Shown here one piece after another: positions 31,705-45,966 of a stretch of 64,000 nt of DNA. This DNA comes from Halichondria panicea. Its lineage: Eukaryota > Porifera > Demospongiae > Suberitida > Halichondriidae. Position 1 is the first letter of the stretch; each line of letters starts with the position of its first letter. The notes under the pieces are model-generated. The model made no database searches. It saw only the letters and a program-made list of their open reading frames with translations, and was not told the origin of the DNA. Location: assembly GCF_963675165.1 (NCBI RefSeq), contig NC_087383.1:5682839-5746838 (forward strand), in the 5' to 3' direction. The position numbers and the translations under genes were made by a program.

Positions 31705-33064
31705 ACTGATAAAAAGGTAATTCAGAGTGTTAGATTAGGGTGGCTCAGCTCAAGCATAGATCAATTTGCAAACGAGAGGCGTTGTCACTCTTTTGCGCAT
31801 GCGTGATTGGCGCGTGTATAAGTTATACTGCATTTCTATGGAAAGAGAAAATGAAGCTGTTCGACCACGTAGAGGCTCCTGTCCAATGTCTGTTCCATTT
31901 TTTGTTTTCTCTCCCCCCTGCGAGTTCTTAGTATACCTGTTGAAGTTCTCAGGGGTGTAGACTAAGACCGCTTGTCATTATTATATGGACCAGTTGTCTG
32001 CAAGTGAATCCCGTCTCCCATAAAAATAATTATGTCAAGAACAGAATCTGCAGCAGTGAGCTGACTCAATGGATAATCTTAGCCTGTACAATACATTTAT
32101 ATTAGTCCATATAATTATAATGATAAACTTAATGATGATGATGACATAATTATCTCTATCAGGATCATGCACTGAATGTGTAAAATTAATTATAATTATG
32201 CAGTTTACTATTATCAAACCGTCACACAATACGTACTGTGAATCAGTTTTTTAGTAGTATAATAATTAATATACATAATAATAATGCTGTTATATTGACA
32301 CTCTCATACATGCATGACTGCATGTATACTATACAGTGTAACAGTGCTTTTCAAGTAGGTTGACAATCATTCAAAGCCATTAAACCACAAAGCTGAGTCT
32401 AGATCTAGGTGGCTGTCAGCCTGTCACAGCTTTGTGGTTAGTGGCTTGTATTGTGAGTACCGTATATAGTGGGTAATTTTCGGAGGACAAAATATTTCTG
32501 GTTCAGCAATTATTTATAATAAAAAATATTATTATTAACTTTCGTGGTTGGAGCTTGCACTGCATGCAAGTGAAGGTGAGCATGCTTCATTCGTGGGTAA
32601 AACATTCGTGGTCCGACCTTCAACCACGTGCACGAAAGCCACGAATATATTTTGCCCACGAAAATGACCCTCTATATACCGTACTCATTTCAACATTCAA
32701 CTTTGAATGATCTTCAACTTACTTAAAAAGCACAGACTGTATTATAGCCAATAAAAGATTATCATGATTTTGAGTTTATGATGATTCATAGTCAATTACT
32801 GCATGCATGCTGTATAGCCAAGGCTATTCTATTATACATGTACTGCTCATTGCAATCTATAAGCATGCATAATTATAGTTCCCAACAGAATCCCAATGTC
32901 ATGCATGTATAATACTCATGAGCAGTAAAAGGGATCAAGATCACATATTAAATAGTTAAGAGAATAATATATTCATAGGCATTCCGAGTCAAAAGTTTAA
33001 TGTTCAATCATTATAGTTCACTGTTCCCTTGCTCCTTAGTAGCAGTAGTATATAATTATAGTAG
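31705..33064. other. Intergenic region between the NLR and CD225-like gene B
   Basis: Contains the presumed NLR promoter at the left, AT-rich DNA, and the nested MITE pair at 32341-32727. No gene was seen. Confidence 0.5.
32341..32727. mobile_element. MITE interrupted by a second MITE
   Basis: Outer arms: GTGCTTTTCAAGTAGGTTGA with ATCATTCAAAG, and their complements at 32691-32727. The inner element at 32458-32683 has TACCGTATATAGTGGGTAAT and the inverted end of the TACCGTATAGCGGGTA family. The outer element is therefore the older one. Confidence 0.7.
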
Positions 33065-34228
33065 TTATAATAGCAGGGTTGTATTTGTTAGCCCAAACAC
33101 GAGCCCCACAATAGCCCCCACACCCACGATAGCTCCAACAATAGCTCCAATAGTGCACCCATAGGAGAGGTGGTTGTTTGAACGGACCCCCTCATGGTTG
33201 CCATGGATACCAGCACTCGTAGCCTGCCGGTAAAAACATAGACATCCGTACTGTAGTGGACTAAACTATTAAAAATTGCGTGATGTATATAGTATGAAGA
33301 AAGCTCAAATTCGTGATCCTTATCTTAGACAAAGTAACTCACAGAGTTTGCAAACACAATCCCTGGTATGCTGCACACAACGCTCCACCAACAACCAAAG
33401 ATGAGAGAAAAGATAGTGATGATCATAGCAAAGACAAGAGCAGCTTGTCCAGCCTCTGGTTGATAGCCATCTGGTCGTACTACCACTGGAAATGCAGCTG
33501 ACTGTTGGACGACCACCACGTTGTTACTGCTCTGTTGTTGAACATAGCCTGCTTGGGGATACTGGGCATACTGCTGTGTTTGGGAAGAATGTTATGGCAG
33601 TTTAGGGAAGGAGATCTATAATTTTTTATAGCATGCATTAAGCATTTCGATGTAAGTGTACAATGTATATTGAATGCTTATAGTTGGTAGGGTTGCAAGT
33701 TTATCTTGGATTTGTTCTGCCGCCACTATAATTATAGGGCACCCTATCAGATTGCAGAACAAATCAGAACAAATCTCAGATAAGTTTGCAACCCGATCTC
33801 CTGCGCCATGCACGCCCAACTATTGTAACAGTATACATAATTTATATATAGCAGTCATTAACTTGTTGTGGAGGCCCTCTGGGTGCTTGTGGATAGTAGT
33901 AGGGAGGCACTTGGTTGCCAGGATATTGAGGAGCTGGCTGACCATTGGGAGAGGGTGCACTGGGGTTAGGAGCATACGCAGGAGGAGAGTCAAAGCCCTT
34001 TGTGTTTACTGCTTGGTAGCCAGGAGTCACTGCATAGCCACCACCAGTGGCTGTGTGTTGTGTGTGTACGTGTGGAGAGGGGGTCGGGGGGGGGGGGGGG
34101 GGAGTGGAGTTGTAAAGCTTAGCCTCAGAGCATTGCAAAAACAAAATAAAAATGTTGTAATAATTATAATAATCCGGTGTGTTATAGTAACTAGATAACT
34201 TGCCTGTGAAGAATCCTCCGGAAGACAT
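33065..34228 (-). CDS. CD225/dispanin-like two-pass membrane protein B
   Basis: Near-identical paralog of gene A. Exons 34204-34228, 33863-34050, 33343-33573 and 33065-33223; 603 nt, 200 aa. The N-terminus MSSGGFFTG is unchanged. There is a 9-nt in-frame insertion (adding VNTKG-type residues) in exon 2 and one Ala fewer in exon 3. TM segments lie at about 116-140 and 169-193. Indels near the end change the frame of the tail, so the Cys/Tyr-rich end of A is replaced by LTNTTLLL and the stop comes early. Identity extends through the introns and upstream flank, which marks a recent segmental duplication. Intron 1 keeps the GC donor. Confidence 0.78.
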
Positions 34229-34426
34229 CTTTGCATTTATTCGGTTTTGTGTTGCTTTTTACATAAAATAATAATATTATAGCTAGCTAAGCTGTTTGTG
34301 ACCTCACCCCAAGTAAACAAACTTAGCGCATGCGTGCATGCATGACCGTGATGACTGATGACGTCAACAAATCAACTAACCCCTCGAGGCTACCCTGGCT
34401 CTACATTCGAATCATCATTTTGACAA

Positions 34427-34612
34427 TACCGTACAGGTAGAAAATTTCGAGGTGTTTTAATTTCGCGTTTTTCGTGGGTGGCTGCAGAACACAACCCGTG
34501 GAAGGCTTCGTATACACATGCGAGATAGTGCCACACCCCACAAAATGTACTACCCGCGAAATTTTCCAGAATATGAAAATTTACACCCTCGAAATTTTCC
34601 ACCCGTACGGTA
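34427..34612. mobile_element. MITE of the TACCGTA...TCGAGGG family
   Basis: Ends TACCGTACAGGTAGAAAATT and the inverted AATTTTCCACCCGTACGGTA. Relatives lie at 32458, 44106, 54230, 56705 and 62709. Confidence 0.65.
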
Positions 34613-34622
34613 CTATACTGTG

Positions 34623-34653
34623 TAGCCTCGATCCCAGCCTGGAATCGAGGCTA
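34623..34653. mobile_element. Minimal 31-bp element with perfect 9-bp target duplication
   Basis: Consists of little more than two inverted ends, TAGCCTCGATCCCAG and the complement CTGGAATCGAGGCTA. TATACTGTG is directly repeated on both sides (34614-34622, 34654-34662). Confidence 0.85.
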
Positions 34654-35192
34654 TATACTGTGGTGAGTTCACTGAGTTGTCTATAGGTTAGCAGGTAATT
34701 TTTGTTTTGTGAAAAAATGTTCTCATGATGTTCGCATGATCATGCACTGCCTAATTAAATCGTACAGCTCAGGATAGTGACAAGAACGTATTGCGGTAGA
34801 ATAATTTCGTTGTGTTACTGATAAGCAGCATATAATTTATGATGATTTGTGTTAGGGCCTCATTGTGACACCAGTCAACTCATAACGAAACAGCACAATT
34901 GAAGAGCTATACGTAACAGTGACTGGTGCATGTACGTTCCACGCAACAAATAAAATTGATGGACTCTATACTATAGTCATTTGACTCATTTACCAGTGCA
35001 TTATTTCAATTTGATGTTAAAAAACAAAATTTAATTATAGTATATATACACATGTATAGGTACGAAACAATCTTGGTGTGTTCTTAATTGGATGCAGTAT
35101 TATACGACAGACTAATGCAAAAGTATAGCAAAACTATTATTACTCATTTTCGATGTTCATATAATACCCTCTGTTCACCAGCCTGCTTATCT

Positions 35193-37001
35193 TCAATAGC
35201 AGTAACTACCATAGCAGCTTCTTCGGAATGCTCCCAGTCCAAACACGAGCCCCACAATAGCCCCCACACCCACAACACCTCCAACAACAGCACCAATAGT
35301 GCACCCGTAGGCAAGGTTGTTGTTTGAACGGACACCCTCACGGTCACCACGGATACCAGCACTTGTTGCCTGAAGAAAATACGCAAGTGCAATGTACATG
35401 CATGAACTGAATTATGAATACTATCAAGTCAATTAGTGATGTAGCCACAGAACATGTAAACATGCAGGAGGAAAAAATGAAATCCACAAAAACCTTTTGA
35501 CCTTCTGACGGTCATTCCGCGAAAATTTATATACCCGCTATACGGTAGCTACATGCTCCAACTCAGTACAAAGCAGAGGCACAAACAATTAGTATAATTA
35601 TAGCGCGAAGTTTTCGAAGCAATAAAATTTTGTGGAATGGCCTCTAAAAGCATTTCGTTGAGAGGTTGACTACTTACCGGAAGCCACGCCTTTAATCTTT
35701 GCACGCTATAGCAGATAATAGTAATTGTCTGTAAGATTGCTAACCCACGAAAACAGCGAAAATTAGCCCTTCGAACATTTCGCGCTATACTCATTTATAT
35801 GTAGGAATTGTACTCTACAGAATCAGTAATAGGATTAAAAATGGAAAACTTACGGAGGTTGCAAACACCATTCCCGGTATGCTGCACACAATGCTCCACC
35901 AACAGCCACAGATGAGAGCAAAGATAGTGATGATCATTGAAAAAACAAGAGCAGGTTGTCCAGCATCTGATTGATAGCCATCTGGTCGTACTATCACAGG
36001 GATAACTGCAGCTGACTGTTGGACCACTACCACATTGTTACTGCTCTGTTGTTGAGCGTAGCCAGGGTGAGGCTGCACATCGATGGGGATGGAATCATAA
36101 TTGTACTTATATAGACATAGAAAAATGCTAGCTGTACTTAAATTGAGATTTTAGGATCGACTAAACAAATAATTATTATGCTGCATGCATGAATACCTCA
36201 TGCAGTGACTGAGTAAATTTGGCAGCAGAATTACTTAATATACGGAATAATTGTAGTATTATAATTATATTAACCATTCCAACATACACATGCAGGCAAG
36301 TATAATCAAATAATGATTCATAAGAATTCCTTTGGCCACCTCAAGGACACCACCCACACACACTTTAAAGCATTAGGTTTCTCAAAAATACCCTCAGTCT
36401 ATATTAGTGCATAGCAACCGGATGTACACATAACCTCAAACCCACAGATGTGCACCCATATAGAAAAACAAACCATGCATATATACCGCGCCGTTATGTC
36501 TAACGATACATAATATACGCTTTATGACAGCACAAACACAGTAGTGTTTCATTAACAATAAACATTGCACCGAATATAGAGTATGATTATATAGTCACGT
36601 ATATAACAGTAATTTAGTATAATTATAGTAGTAGTGAAACTATAATCGTGTTCGGTATCACTTGTGTCTATTCGGTTTGCTACAATAATTATTATGCTCG
36701 ATTACGAACCACATTGTACAATTTAATAACATCTTAGCTACACCAACAGTAAGCAGCTGTAAATAGTGTACACAGAAATGAGTACAGGCATTGAAAGTCA
36801 AAGTCAGTCACTGTTGCTAAATCAACATTTTATTTTCAAAAAGCAGCACAAAAAGGTGATTAAAAAAACACAACTCCTTACCTGGTAGTACTGTGGTTGG
36901 GGGGCAGCTGGAGGGTACCCAGTGTAGGCTGGGGGAGGGGGCGGTTGGCTAAATTCCTGCGTAGACACAGGCTGGTAGCCAGGTTGAGCTGCGTACGTAT
37001 C

Positions 37002-37044
<43 letters not shown>

Positions 37045-37152
37045 AGTGTAACATTGGGGAGGTTATGAACAATTATATAAAGTAAAGATAATGGGCTATA
37101 GTATTGTGATGGTCTTACTTGGAATATTTGGTGTGTTGACAGTGACAGACAT
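35193..37152 (-). CDS. CD225/dispanin-like two-pass membrane protein C
   Basis: Exons 37119-37152, 36882-37000, 35854-36072 and 35193-35369; 549 nt, 182 aa, phases exact. The start MSVTVNTPNIP is unlike the other copies. A Pro-rich exon with PPAY follows, then GCWWSIVCSIPG within TM1 (about 92-116), the loop ATSAGIRGDREGVRSNN, and TM2 at about 145-169. The tail ends CYGSYCY. Loop and tail place it in the same subtype as A, B and E. Intron 1 contains a GT microsatellite (37003-37041) beside the exon 2 acceptor. Confidence 0.78.
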
Positions 37153-37763
37153 TGTAGCGTTCAGTTGACTTGATAGTATAGCTAGACTAGACAATGAAAG
37201 TTATGGAACTGAAGTGTAGAGATCAATAATAATTATTAGTTGCTGTAATTAACCGTCATAATGTGCGCATGCGTAATAGCATTGTAGATTATTCCTCGAG
37301 GTATAGTCGGAAAGTAGGGAAAGGGTCGTCAATAGGAAGAAGCTGTTGAAGAGCTTTGTGGCGTAATCCTTCTTCTTTTTTTTCCTCCAGTTGCTCTTGT
37401 GCAGAGCTTATAATTATACCCAGATTAATATCAGCTATTCCACAAAAATATTTCTCCCACGAATGAATGTAGTTATACCCTCGAAATAATTACCTGCTAT
37501 GTGGTACTTTGATAAGCTACGATATTTGCACATCACAATGATTATGCAAACACATCCCTCCCAGGCCCATATCATATATCACCCTCAATAGAATAAGTAA
37601 GTAGATTAACATAATTATACATCACAGTTTGGTGTAATTATGAAGTATGTGATAAAAAAAGATATAATTATACATAACATACTAAACGCTGTTTGTATCG
37701 TTTACATCACGTTACTAGGTTAATAACACAATCCGGCATGAGTAGGGAAGTTTGTTAACGTTA

Positions 37764-40926
<3,163 letters not shown>

Positions 40927-41241
40927 TGTGGAAGCTATAGATCTATCTGTGAAGACAATTATTGTTCAGTTAGTTGTTCTTGTATTGACTTTATAAAAAC
41001 TTGACTAATCTCGGTATCCAAGCGACTCGCGATCGACTATTCCTTTTATCAGCACAGATCTAAAAACGCTTCAGGAGTGGGCGTTTTTTATAATTAATTT
41101 TTGCAGATCTCGGGGTTACATTAAAATAATGGGTGAAAGTTGTGTATACATAAAAAAAAATTAATGTACATGTATAAATACAGGTTAATATTATTATTGT
41201 CAATGTTCAGGGTCCCTTGTTCCCCTGCTGCATCTCCCCAT
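40927..41241. other. Spacer between CD225-like genes D and E
   Basis: 315 bp holding the promoter of D and the 3' flank of E. The close spacing shows how tight the array is. No repeat ends were seen. Confidence 0.5.
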
Positions 41242-44200
41242 TTAATAGCAATAGCGGCTAGAGTAGCAGGAGGAGGTTCGACTAGATGACAGTCCAAACA
41301 CGATCCCAAACAGAGACCCCACACCAACAACAGCTCCAACTATAGCACCAACAGTGCATCCATACGAGAGGTTGTTGTTTGACCGGACACCTTCATGGTC
41401 ACCACGAGCACCAGCATTTGTAGCCTGCAAAGAAACAAACCAAAACATAAATCAAACAAAATCATAATTGCAGAGGCTCTGTATTCAGCCCACTCTCTCA
41501 GTAAAAATCCATATACTATAGTTATAACAGTTTCAGCAGAGTGAGACCAAATACAGTGACTTACATGTACTGTGTAATTATACCGTGGGCGTATAAAGGC
41601 TCTTGTATAAAGGCCAGCCTTCTACTGTACAAGCAGGCTCTCCTTCTCCAGTTCTTTATCACAATACTTAGAGAATAATTAGAGGTAGAGTTAGGAAAAA
41701 GGAGAGCCTAGAGAGCCTGCATGTATCGGAAGTCGCGTGAGCTATAGGGAGAAGTAGGTGCATCATGATAATTATACTGGTGAGCAGACCAAAAGCCGTA
41801 AGTGATAGAAGGCGCATGGTTTTCTGCACAGTTCTCTGCCCAACAATTGCATGGTTTCCACACTTCTTTATAGATGTTAAGTTTCCTACTGCTGCCAGAT
41901 ATGACTATGACCTCTTGCAAATAAACGATTGAACTAGCTAATGGAGGAGATTTGTTTCATTGAAACATCGGTAAATTGTTATGGGCGTGGTTAATCTCTA
42001 TAAGCGCATCCGGATAATTGGTGCATAGAGGCCTGCTCTTTTCCCTATAGGCGCATGCGCTTAATAATGGTACCTGACGTCACGATTGTGAGCTAGATAT
42101 CGCCCATGTTCATAAAAAATCCTTGTGGATCACGTGATTTCCCAAACCAGGCCTTAATTTTTCTTAACTGTACGCCCATCTCTTTCTTTTATCGAAGGCT
42201 CAACTAGTGAAGCTCAAGTGCAAGTTTAGCCTCGTTCCCAGGCCGATCCGTCTCCAATTGAACGCTAGGTCGACTCCTAGGCTCGTTTGAGCGAATTCCA
42301 ACCACGCCCAGATGCAATCAATACCAGGCCTAGGAGTTGACCTAGCGTTCAATTGGAGACAGATCGGCCTGGGAACGAGGCTAGTGCAAGTTGAGAACAC
42401 AACTGCGGAGTGACCTTCAGGGCCACCGTATAATACGGTATTAATACCGTATGTGAGAAATTTTCGCGGGTGCAAATTTTCACTATTTGTCTCCAGATAC
42501 GGTAACTGAATGCAAATTGATTTGAGTCAGAGGGGATATCCCCCTTCCTCCTGGTGTGACACCCTGCTCAGTCTATACTTGTGTTGTCCGTTAGTGGCAC
42601 TATAACTCTAAAACGGTATAGTACCTCAAAAAGGGGCATTGTGACTGCAATTACACGGGCAACCTTGACAAACATCAGCTATAATTAAATTATAGTATAC
42701 ACAACTCACAGAGCTTGCAAACACCATTCCTGGTATACTACACACAATGCTCCACCAACAGCCGCAGACAAGGGCAAATAGAGTGATAATGATAGCAAAG
42801 ACAAGAGCCCCTTGTCCAGCATCTGATTGATAGTTGCCTGGACGTACTACCAGCACTGGAGCTGCTTGCTGCATAACAACCACATTGTTGCTCTGTTGCT
42901 GTTGGGCATAGACAGGGTGAGGCTGCGTGTGTGTATGCAGTGGGGAAATTATTCACACATTGTCAACAAGATTGATCTACATGACAGTCTAGTCATGCAT
43001 GTTCATGGATGACATATTCTTATAGTACGTACACAGTTTCAAGAGGTGCAACACCACACATACTGCATGGGTTCCATCAACTGTGCATGTGTTGCACTAC
43101 ATGAACATGCATCTTTGTAGTTGGTAAGCATAACGTGTATAAGTGAACTCACTGGTGGCTGTTGTTGTGTATAGTAAGGTGGTGGTGGGGCTGTGTGTGT
43201 GCAGGGAATGTGTACAGTAAGGTGGTGGTGGGGCTGTGTGTGTGTGCAGGGAATGTGTATAGTAAGGTGGTGGTGGGGCTGTGTGTGTGCAGGGAATGTG
43301 TACAGTAAGGTGGGGGTGGGGCTGTGTGTGTGTGCAGGGAATGTGTATTGATTACATAAGTTCAGTCCCAAACAGGAAGCAGCACTGAATGAATAGTTAT
43401 TGACGCTATACCTACACTATACGTGCCAGTAACTGATATTGTAGCAATGCATAATTATGACACAATATTAAATATACATCTCATGCACTTTATGATAACA
43501 TTCAACATACTGATACATCATGACACAATTAGGTACACAACATTAGTGAAGTCATTAACATCATATGAGCTGACTATAGTACAGGAAGTGCAGAGGTTAG
43601 TTGCGCATAACACAATTAACCTTTGTGACTGGTGCTTCTATGAATTTAGACATAATTATTTCCTTTGAAGTATACACATTTAGGAACGGCCATATTTCCT
43701 TGTAAGACCTCCAAATATGCGACACCAGCAATTTTTTGACCTCTAAAAGTAGCGATAGCTGCATTGACAATTATTTTTTAATGTCGCGTTCTAAATAGAG
43801 GTAAATGTAGCCACTCCCTAGCCTCGATTGTATATAGCTCACTGGAAAATCAGTGTTTTTAAGCGGCCTGAAATCGAAGCAAGTAGACTCTGTAAAGTTA
43901 CCTCCAATTAGATGCGACCCTCTAAATATGCGACACCACAACTTCAATATAATTTTTCCACCTCCAAAAGAAGCGACCTCTGGCTTCGTAATTATTAAAA
44001 AGTGTTGCTTTAAATCGAGATATTACGGTACACAGATTCTGAATGGCTGTTTCCAGGAGTGCATGATTTGTTACGAGTATTAGGAAATCTGATTAATTCG
44101 TCCACTACCGTATAGCGGGTATATTTCGAGGGTATAAATGTTCGCAGTTTTCGCGGATTGAGCCTCTACCGCGAAAATTTATACCCACGAAAATTTATAT

Positions 44201-44858
44201 CTTTATTGAATAGTAGGCGTGTTCAGCATTATTGACCACACCTATCGACAATAAGAGGTACGTGCCTCACCGTTATAGGCTAGGCCTGGATTCGAGGCTA
44301 TAACGGTGTGGAGGTACACTGCATGATGTTGATGTGCGCATGCGCCAAAAGGCTGGAACTCAGACCACGAAAATAAAATCCGCGAAATCCTGAAAATTTA
44401 TACCCTCGAAATATACCCGCTATACGGTATACATGTATGTACGTATAGATTATAGATCTATAGCATTGTTTATCACACACTATAATTCTAGAGAATTCAG
44501 TTTTTGTGCCATGCATGTAAATCCAAATTCAGGGTTATCTAAAATTAATACTGCAGTAGTCTTAATTCAATAACTAGTAGTACAGTACGAGTGCACAGTC
44601 ACTACACGTATAATTATAATCGATATTGATCCTCTCACCTGAAGGGTCGTGTTTAGGTGGGTATTGGACAGGATAACCAGGCTGCTGTGTGTAGGGTGCA
44701 GGTGGATATCCCTGCTGTTGAGGCTGACCCCAAGGATAGCCTTGGGTATCTACCTGCTTAGCAGGTTCTGAGGGATATGCCGGAGCAGTCAATGGCTGGC
44801 CAGAATAACCAGAGCTGGGATCTTGGGGTGGGTAGTTGGACTGCATAGGATAAGCCAT
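41242..44858 (-). CDS. CD225/dispanin-like two-pass membrane protein E
   Basis: Exons 44639-44858, 43153-43190, 42710-42922 and 41242-41424; 654 nt, 217 aa, phases exact. N-terminus MAYPMQSNYPPQDPSSGYSG, closely related to that of D. A PPPPYY microexon follows, then TM1 at about 124-147 with GCWWSIVCSIPG. The loop is ATNAGARGDHEGVRSNN, TM2 lies at about 178-203, and the Cys/Tyr tail ends CYSSRYCY. The N-terminal exon is of D type and the C-terminal half of A/B/C type, so the gene looks mosaic. Exon 2 and its acceptor lie in a four-copy minisatellite. Confidence 0.78.
42227..42383. mobile_element. Palindromic MITE with perfect 9-bp target duplication
   Basis: 157 bp, nearly a full palindrome with ends TAGCCTCGTTCCCAGGCCG and CGGCCTGGGAACGAGGCTA. 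GTGCAAGTT flanks both sides (42218-42226, 42384-42392). The internal GAATTCCAACCACGCCCAGA is also found in the larger 48325-48826 element, so this is its deletion derivative. Confidence 0.9.
43173..43347. repeat. Exon-derived minisatellite, 4 copies of 43-45 bp
   Basis: Units start at 43173, 43216, 43261 and 43304. Each contains, on the minus strand, a CA tract, a CAG acceptor and the first codons of exon 2 of gene E (PPPPYY). Only the leftmost unit (3'-most on the transcribed strand) runs on to the exon's donor at 43152. Confidence 0.85.
43690..44035. mobile_element. Element of the GCGACACC/GGTGTCGC family
   Basis: Shares CCTCCAAATATGCGACACCA and CTCTAAATATGCGACACCA blocks with 17110-17455. 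Ends are poorly defined. In intron 1 of gene E. Confidence 0.5.
44106..44429. mobile_element. MITE, 324 bp (TACCGTATAGCGGGTA ends)
   Basis: Ends TACCGTATAGCGGGTATATT and the exact complement finishing CGCTATACGGTA. The interior carries a second inverted pair around GCCTGGATTCGAGGC. In intron 1 of gene E. Confidence 0.8.
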
Positions 44859-45966
44859 TATTGTGCAAGTGAGGCTGCTGATTCGATGCAAAGAAGAGTT
44901 CTTGGTATCCTTGACTAGTTGACTTTAGTTTGCAAAACTTATAAACTGAAAGGCATCCGGTATCCCGCATGCGATATGCAGACTAAACATGACATAATTA
45001 TGGACAGTAAACAATCTGTCATGAATAATTGTATAAGGCGTGGCATGGGATTGTGGGGGGAAGTCTCATAGACTAATTAAATTGCACTCTTGTACTGGAG
45101 TTGGCAGAATAATTATTTGCAACACATGAATAAAAGTGTTGAGCACTGTGGTTCCTAATCCTTATAAATGCTCATGCATTTAAGTAGTAAAACAGACCAG
45201 TGTGCATGTACACAAAATCCATATGAGGAACGCGTAACGCTCTACGCTTTTACTGGTGTGTTGCTAAAATTCTGCAAACTCCAGTATATATTCTGTTGTA
45301 ATCATAGAGGACTAGACTGTATATGGATACCTTGATTGAGAGTTACCTTTTCTGGCTTTCTTTCTACTCGACTATAGAATATCTGGAACAATGTGAGGGG
45401 TTCATTCTATCTGTCAAGTTCTACTCACATCCAGAATAAGGTCTGTGTGTGATTGTTAATTTCGTATGTACAGCTGTGTGTTAAATAGTACAGGGATCAT
45501 ATGAAAACTGTAGGGGGGCGTGGCATGTACTTCAGCTAGTGCACGCGAGCATGCTCCCCCGGAAAAATGAGGGCTGGTGCATATGATAATACAGTACATC
45601 GTCATGGTGCAGCGAATTGTACAGTCAGTTTGGGGAGAATTAACTCTCCCTTCTACGCTATCACTGTAAAAACATTAAATGCGCTGAGCACATTAAAAAT
45701 AATGTCGCATACAGTCGCTTTTTCAAAGTGTAGTTCTCATGTTAAGATCTATAATCCCATGCAGCATGGCAATTTTAACCACATTTATAGCTACAAAAAA
45801 TTAATGTATATACATGTACAATTAAGTTCATTCACTCTTCAATCTATAAATCTATAAAATATCATTATGTAAAAGTTCATTAAAAAAATATTCACACATA
45901 TGCACTGACTATATTATAAAGCATATATCATTTATAGTATACATTTTTAGAAGCATTTTTTTGGTC
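44859..45966. other. Spacer between CD225-like genes E and F
   Basis: AT-rich, no clear gene, no clear element ends. Includes the promoter of gene E. Confidence 0.45.

Larger units (their letters stand above)
34229..35192. other. Intergenic region between genes B and C
   Basis: The first 150 bp repeat the upstream flank of gene A. Two small elements (34427-34612 and 34623-34653) follow, then AT-rich sequence without a gene. Confidence 0.5.
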
